From JBBRUG01 sp038247995 (GTDB taxonomy: Bacteria > Chloroflexota > Chloroflexia > Chloroflexales > Chloroflexaceae): a stretch of DNA of 9,679 nt. The notes under the pieces are model-generated. The model had not been told where the DNA came from, did not search any database, and saw only the letters and a program-made list of their open reading frames with translations. The stretch covers positions 1 to 9,679 of the forward strand of contig JBBRUG010000235.1 of the NCBI GenBank assembly GCA_038247995.1, in the 5' to 3' direction. Below are positions 5,628-9,679 of the stretch, in pieces. The number at the start of each line of letters is the position of its first letter. Within the stretch, counting starts at the first letter, position 1. The position numbers and the translations under genes were made by a program.

Positions 5628-6572
5628 ATGAAACTTATTTTGCCGATGCAAATTCAGACCGAACTGGCCCCGCACATTCCCGCCGCGATCGAGGTGGCAT
5701 GGGTTGATCCCGAAGGACATTTTACCGGCAACCCTGCCGATGCTGTCGGCTATTTTCGCTGGTGGACAGGGCGACCGGTGCTCGATAAAGTTCTGGCTGC
5801 AGCGCCGGGGTTGCGCTGGATGCATACACCGAGCGCCGGCGTCGATCATCTGCTCATCCCGGAAGTGCTCGACCGCGACATTACGCTGACAAACAGCGCC
5901 GGGGTACACGCCATCCCAATTGCCGAATTCGTGTTGGCGCTCATCCTCAGCCGGGCAAAGGGTTTGTTGGACTACAACGCAGCTCAGGCCGATCGGCGCT
6001 GGGATCGCAATGTGACGCCCTTTGAACTGTTTGAGCACACGATGCTGATTGTCGGCATTGGCGGAATCGGCCAGGCAATCGCCGAGCGTGCCGCCGGCTT
6101 TGGCATGCGCGTCTGGGGCAGTCGGCGCACACCGCGCCCAATGCCGGGCGTTGAGCGGGTGGTTGGCGAGGGTGAATGGCGCGATCTGCTGCCCGAAGCC
6201 GATTATGTCGTACTCGCTACACCGCTTACCCCGGCGACCCGCGGGATCATCAATACCGCCGCCTTCGCCGCGATGCACGATGAAGCCTATCTGATCAACA
6301 TTGCGCGCGGCGCCATTATCGACGAGCCGGCGCTCATTCACGCATTGCAAACCAATCAAATTGGCGGCGCCGCCCTCGACACCTTCGACGAGGAGCCGTT
6401 GCCCCCCGACAGCCCGCTCTGGGCGCTGCCGAATGTGACAATTACGCCCCATGCAACGGCTCACTCGCCCCGCATGCGCGAGCGTCAGATTATCCTGTTC
6501 ACCGAAAATGTGCGCCGGATGCAGGCCGGTGAAGCGCTGTTAAATGTAGTGGATAAGGCAGCCGGATACTGA
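5628..6572 (+). CDS. D-isomer-specific 2-hydroxyacid dehydrogenase, probably NADP(H)-using
   Basis: The family reversibly reduces 2-keto acids such as glyoxylate, hydroxypyruvate or pyruvate to D-2-hydroxyacids. The 314-aa protein has the interrupted substrate domain at about 1-95 and 280-314, and the nucleotide domain between. GIGGIG lies at 143-148. Catalytic residues are Arg227 in NIARGAIIDE, Glu256 in DTFDEEPLP and His275 in TPHATAHS. After the second Rossmann strand the sequence is WGSRRTPR (163-170), with Ser-Arg-Arg where NAD-specific members have Asp. This is a common mark of NADP(H) preference. Its ATG lies 2 nt after the UPF0173 stop with only a weak ribosome site, suggesting translational coupling. 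With glyA next, glyoxylate or hydroxypyruvate is an attractive substrate, but the sequence does not decide it. Confidence 0.93.
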   Translation: MKLILPMQIQTELAPHIPAAIEVAWVDPEGHFTGNPADAVGYFRWWTGRPVLDKVLAAAPGLRWMHTPSAGVDHLLIPEVLDRDITLTNSAGVHAIPIAEFVLALILSRAKGLLDYNAAQADRRWDRNVTPFELFEHTMLIVGIGGIGQAIAERAAGFGMRVWGSRRTPRPMPGVERVVGEGEWRDLLPEADYVVLATPLTPATRGIINTAAFAAMHDEAYLINIARGAIIDEPALIHALQTNQIGGAALDTFDEEPLPPDSPLWALPNVTITPHATAHSPRMRERQIILFTENVRRMQAGEALLNVVDKAAGY

Positions 6573-6580
6573 GAACAGCC

Positions 6581-6616
6581 GAACAATGGAACAACACGTG
6601 AACTGTTCCTTTGTTC
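6581..6616. repeat. Hairpin with 13-bp arms before glyA
   Basis: GAACAATGGAACA at 6581-6593 pairs with TGTTCCTTTGTTC at 6604-6616 with one mismatch and a 10-nt loop. The right arm belongs to a tandem octamer: GTTCCTTT occurs twice in a row at 6605-6620. It lies between the dehydrogenase stop and glyA. There is no T tract, so it is more likely an mRNA-processing or stabilising element, or simple-repeat debris, than a terminator. Confidence 0.55.
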
Positions 6617-6658
6617 CTTTGGCCCTTGGCTCCAAATTAACAGAAGAGGATCCTGATT

Positions 6659-7912
<1,254 letters not shown>

Positions 7913-7916
7913 TTTG

Positions 7917-7955
7917 TTGCAGCGGTGTGGCGACTGCGCCGCCGCACCGCTGCAA
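7917..7955. terminator. Strong hairpin between glyA and the convergent peptidase gene
   Basis: Positions 7917-7932 pair with 7940-7955: 16 base pairs including one G-T wobble, with a 7-nt loop. It starts 4 nt after the glyA stop and ends 4 nt before the peptidase stop on the other strand, so it should serve both transcripts. As at 3757-3792, no T tract follows. Confidence 0.7.
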
Positions 7956-7959
7956 TTCC

Positions 7960-9378
7960 TCACCAGACTTCGGCGGGGCGGCGAAAGAAGCTGCCGATAA
8001 CGCTGAGCACCATTCCCACTGTTCCAACCACAATTAAGGCCGCGCCAAAGAGCCGCTGGCGCAGGTCGAGGCTCTCGCGGAGGTCTACGGCGCTGCGTAG
8101 GCGCCCCTGATCGCCGAGGGCGGCGAATTCGGCGGCGGCAGCGTCGGCGGCGGCGCGCGCTTGTGGTAAGCGAAAGCGCTGGGCCAGCATATCGGCGGCG
8201 CCTAGCTGCGCATTGGCCGTCAAGCCCCGCGATGCCCGTTCAGCGTAGACCGCCAGCACATCAGCCTGACGCGGATCATCGAGCCGGCGGTAAGCTTCCT
8301 CAGCCGCAACAATCAACTCGGCGGCGCGCGCATAATCGGCCTGTTCAAGCGCATTGCGCGCCGACTCGATAATCCCTTCGGCGCGCATCCCCGCTTCACT
8401 GCGCGCCAGCAGCGCCTCAGCTTCGGCAATGGTTGTCGCGGGCTGAGTATCGCTGTTGCGACTCAGCCATTCCAACGCCTGGCGCAACTCCTCAGCCGCT
8501 TGCGCGTACGCGCCCTGCCCGATCAGATTTGCGGCATAGGTCAGATCATACGTTTGGAGCGCACTGCGGCGATATCCCTCATCAAGATAGTCCGGCAGCC
8601 AGGCCCGCCACTCTTGTTCAAGGGCCGTAGCGCTCACGCCATAGGCGCGTTCGAGCGCTGAACGGTAGCCGCTGCTGCGGGCGCTGATCGTCAGGAAGTC
8701 GCGGAAGGCCACAAAGCCGCTGCGCTCGACGAGGAACGCAACGACGGCAAGGGTTTGCGGATAGCTCACCGCGGGGGCGCCATAGATCGCATCGCGATTG
8801 TCGAAGTCGCTCCAGAGCAGCAGACGACCCTGATCGGCCGACTGGCGCAGGGCGGCAACTTTAAATTCAAGATCCTCGGCCGGACGCTCCAGGTACTGCG
8901 CAATCCCCTCTTGAAAGCCGGTGTTCAAGCGATTCTCAGTCAAATCAGCGGCAACAATATGGGTCAGTTCGTGGCGCACATTATTTTGCACCTGTTCTTC
9001 GCTCTGGGCGAGGGTGCGCTCGATGATGATCACCAGTTCACGCCGCCGGAAGTCGGCGTGGGCCACAACACCCGGCACATTCCGCGCCTGCGGGTTGATC
9101 TGATAATAATCTTCGCTGGTCGGGAAGAGCCGCAAGGTAAGCGGCGCAGCCGTACGAAAGCTGAACACTGCCGCCACTTCTTCGTAGATCGCGTCGACGA
9201 AACCGGCGTAACGCTCGACTTCGGCCTCGCTGCCCTCGGCGTAGAGCACGGTGAAGTAAGCCGTATCCCGGTCGCGCCAAGTGATCGGCGCCTGGGCCTG
9301 GACAGACACCGGAACGAAGAACACGGCCGCGATGGCCGCAATCAAGAGCGGGAGCAGCAGGCGGGCGAAATACTTCAT
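7960..9378 (-). CDS. Secreted, membrane-anchored peptidase MA-like zinc metallopeptidase
   Basis: The 472-aa protein starts with a signal peptide (basic MKYFAR, hydrophobic core to about 26, likely cleavage after VQAQA near 30). A peptidase MA-like (gluzincin) domain follows at about 35-265. HELTH at 136-140 supplies two zinc histidines and the catalytic glutamate, and Glu157 in GFQEGIAQYLE is the likely third ligand. From about 275 to 440 there are Ala-rich helices with TPR-like spacing (YAQAAEELRQALEW, YARAAELIVAAEEAYRRL). A C-terminal membrane segment lies at about 444-465, followed by RRPAEVW. The catalytic part should thus sit outside the membrane, tethered at its C-terminus. The substrate is unknown. 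No ribosome site precedes the ATG, and the promoter-like sequence upstream would give an almost leaderless message. Protease family confident, role not. Confidence 0.9.
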   Translation of the reverse strand: MKYFARLLLPLLIAAIAAVFFVPVSVQAQAPITWRDRDTAYFTVLYAEGSEAEVERYAGFVDAIYEEVAAVFSFRTAAPLTLRLFPTSEDYYQINPQARNVPGVVAHADFRRRELVIIIERTLAQSEEQVQNNVRHELTHIVAADLTENRLNTGFQEGIAQYLERPAEDLEFKVAALRQSADQGRLLLWSDFDNRDAIYGAPAVSYPQTLAVVAFLVERSGFVAFRDFLTISARSSGYRSALERAYGVSATALEQEWRAWLPDYLDEGYRRSALQTYDLTYAANLIGQGAYAQAAEELRQALEWLSRNSDTQPATTIAEAEALLARSEAGMRAEGIIESARNALEQADYARAAELIVAAEEAYRRLDDPRQADVLAVYAERASRGLTANAQLGAADMLAQRFRLPQARAAADAAAAEFAALGDQGRLRSAVDLRESLDLRQRLFGAALIVVGTVGMVLSVIGSFFRRPAEVW

Positions 9379-9384
9379 AACGAG

Positions 9385-9414
9385 AGTCTACCATAGTCGA
9401 AATGCAAAAGGCAA
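9385..9414 (-). promoter_or_regulatory. Possible peptidase promoter giving a near-leaderless mRNA
   Basis: On the minus strand TTGCCT (9409-9414), an 18-bp spacer and TAGACT (9385-9390), with TGG just before the -10, resemble a housekeeping promoter. Start of transcription would fall about at the ATG (9378). That agrees with the missing Shine-Dalgarno sequence. Both hexamers are imperfect. Confidence 0.35.
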
Positions 9415-9462
9415 AACAGTAAAGCGGTAAAACGCGAGAGCGGTAAAGCGGTAAAACGTGAG
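9403..9462. repeat. Octamer array upstream of the peptidase gene
   Basis: Cut into 8-bp steps from 9419 the sequence reads GTAAAGCG, GTAAAACG, CGAGAGCG, GTAAAGCG, GTAAAACG. The 20-bp block 9419-9438 recurs at 9443-9462 with one change, at a period of 24. The two octamers before it (TGCAAAAG, GCAAAACA) follow the same pattern. The array lies between the thpR stop and the peptidase promoter. Confidence 0.75.
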
Positions 9463-9486
9463 TGCAGAGGAGCGGTTTTTAGCCAA

Positions 9487-9678
9487 TTAGCCCAGCACAT
9501 CATATACTGCGCCCTGGGGCGTAAGCGTGCTGGAATATAACTGTGGGCCGGCGCTTGTCCAGGGCAGCGCTGCGGGTGGATCGGCACGCGCTAGAGCAGC
9601 ACCCAGGTGGCGCCGTTGCTCAGGGGAGCTGTCGAGGCGGGTGCGCCCTAAGGTAAGGTGAGGCCGAAACGGGCGCGC
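9487..9678 (-). CDS. thpR: RNA 2',3'-cyclic phosphodiesterase, C-terminal part (runs off the window)
   Basis: This frame has no start codon because the gene begins beyond the right edge, but its last 63 codons are open to a TAA at 9487-9489. The translated segment begins ARPFRPHLTLGRTR, where HLTL is the second HxTx motif of the 2H phosphoesterase fold in the setting FxPHLTLGR that is typical of ThpR/LigT. It ends with LYSSTLTPQGAVYDVLG, matching the usual S.L...G..Y..L close of the family. The enzyme hydrolyses 2',3'-cyclic phosphates at RNA ends to 2'-phosphates, and was first described as an RNA 2'-5' ligase. The first HxTx motif should lie outside the window. It is on the same strand as the peptidase gene, 108 bp upstream. 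Confidence 0.85.
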   Translation of the reverse strand, partial: ARPFRPHLTLGRTRLDSSPEQRRHLGAALARADPPAALPWTSAGPQLYSSTLTPQGAVYDVLG

Positions 9679-9679
9679 C

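Noticed and set aside
5511..6464. 317-codon open frame antisense to the dehydrogenase
   Set aside because: It mirrors the codon bias of a convincing gene with full catalytic motifs on the plus strand. The translated peptide has no domain-like pattern and no ribosome site.
8755..9396. 213-codon plus-strand open frame opposite the peptidase gene
   Set aside because: A shadow of the peptidase frame, which has a signal peptide, HELTH motif and membrane anchor.
9375..9587. 70-codon minus-strand frame over the octamer array
   Set aside because: It overlaps the thpR 3' end in another frame and is built from repeat translation; no coding signal.

Overview
The window reads as chromosomal DNA of a GC-rich, free-living bacterium, most likely a filamentous Chloroflexota of the Chloroflexia/Chloroflexales type. 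This rests on the protein set (Rex, a ParB-like protein with no ParA partner, UPF0173 hydrolase, a peptidase MA-like exoprotein, ThpR) and on spacers full of short-period repeats. It is an inference from style, not a database match. I see no transposase, integrase, phage gene, CRISPR array or recognisable defence island. Most of the window is ordinary core genome, and the interesting parts are regulatory.

Layout, left to right. Positions 1-724 hold no intact gene. They contain a 73-bp sequence present twice at a 72-bp period, other hairpin-forming repeat sequence, and what looks like the frameshifted remains of a small membrane-protein gene on the minus strand. Next come two minus-strand genes, each with its own promoter: tyrA (prephenate dehydrogenase) and, downstream, rex (NADH/NAD+-sensing repressor). 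The rex promoter overlaps a Rex-box-like site. A divergent control region separates tyrA from a plus-strand ParB-like gene. That gene converges on a CsoR/DUF156 regulator across a 36-bp perfect palindrome. Upstream of the regulator, on the same strand, lies trxA (thioredoxin). The trxA promoter carries a textbook DUF156-type operator directly after its -10 box.

Divergent from trxA runs a plus-strand group: a UPF0173 metallo-beta-lactamase-fold hydrolase, a D-2-hydroxyacid dehydrogenase 2 nt behind it, then glyA (serine hydroxymethyltransferase) after an 86-bp spacer. A strong hairpin separates glyA from a convergent, secreted, membrane-anchored HEXXH metallopeptidase. At the right edge the 3' end of thpR (RNA 2',3'-cyclic phosphodiesterase) enters on the minus strand. 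It has no start codon inside the window and is easily missed.

How the genes work together. rex and the regulator/trxA pair are two redox circuits: Rex reads NADH/NAD+, and the DUF156 protein probably reads a thiol, persulfide or metal signal. The DUF156 protein keeps two cysteines of the family sensing site but has tyrosine where copper sensors have histidine. This hints at sulfur or thiol sensing, which would fit a thioredoxin target. The D-2-hydroxyacid dehydrogenase and GlyA could meet around glyoxylate, hydroxypyruvate, serine and glycine, but this is inference only.
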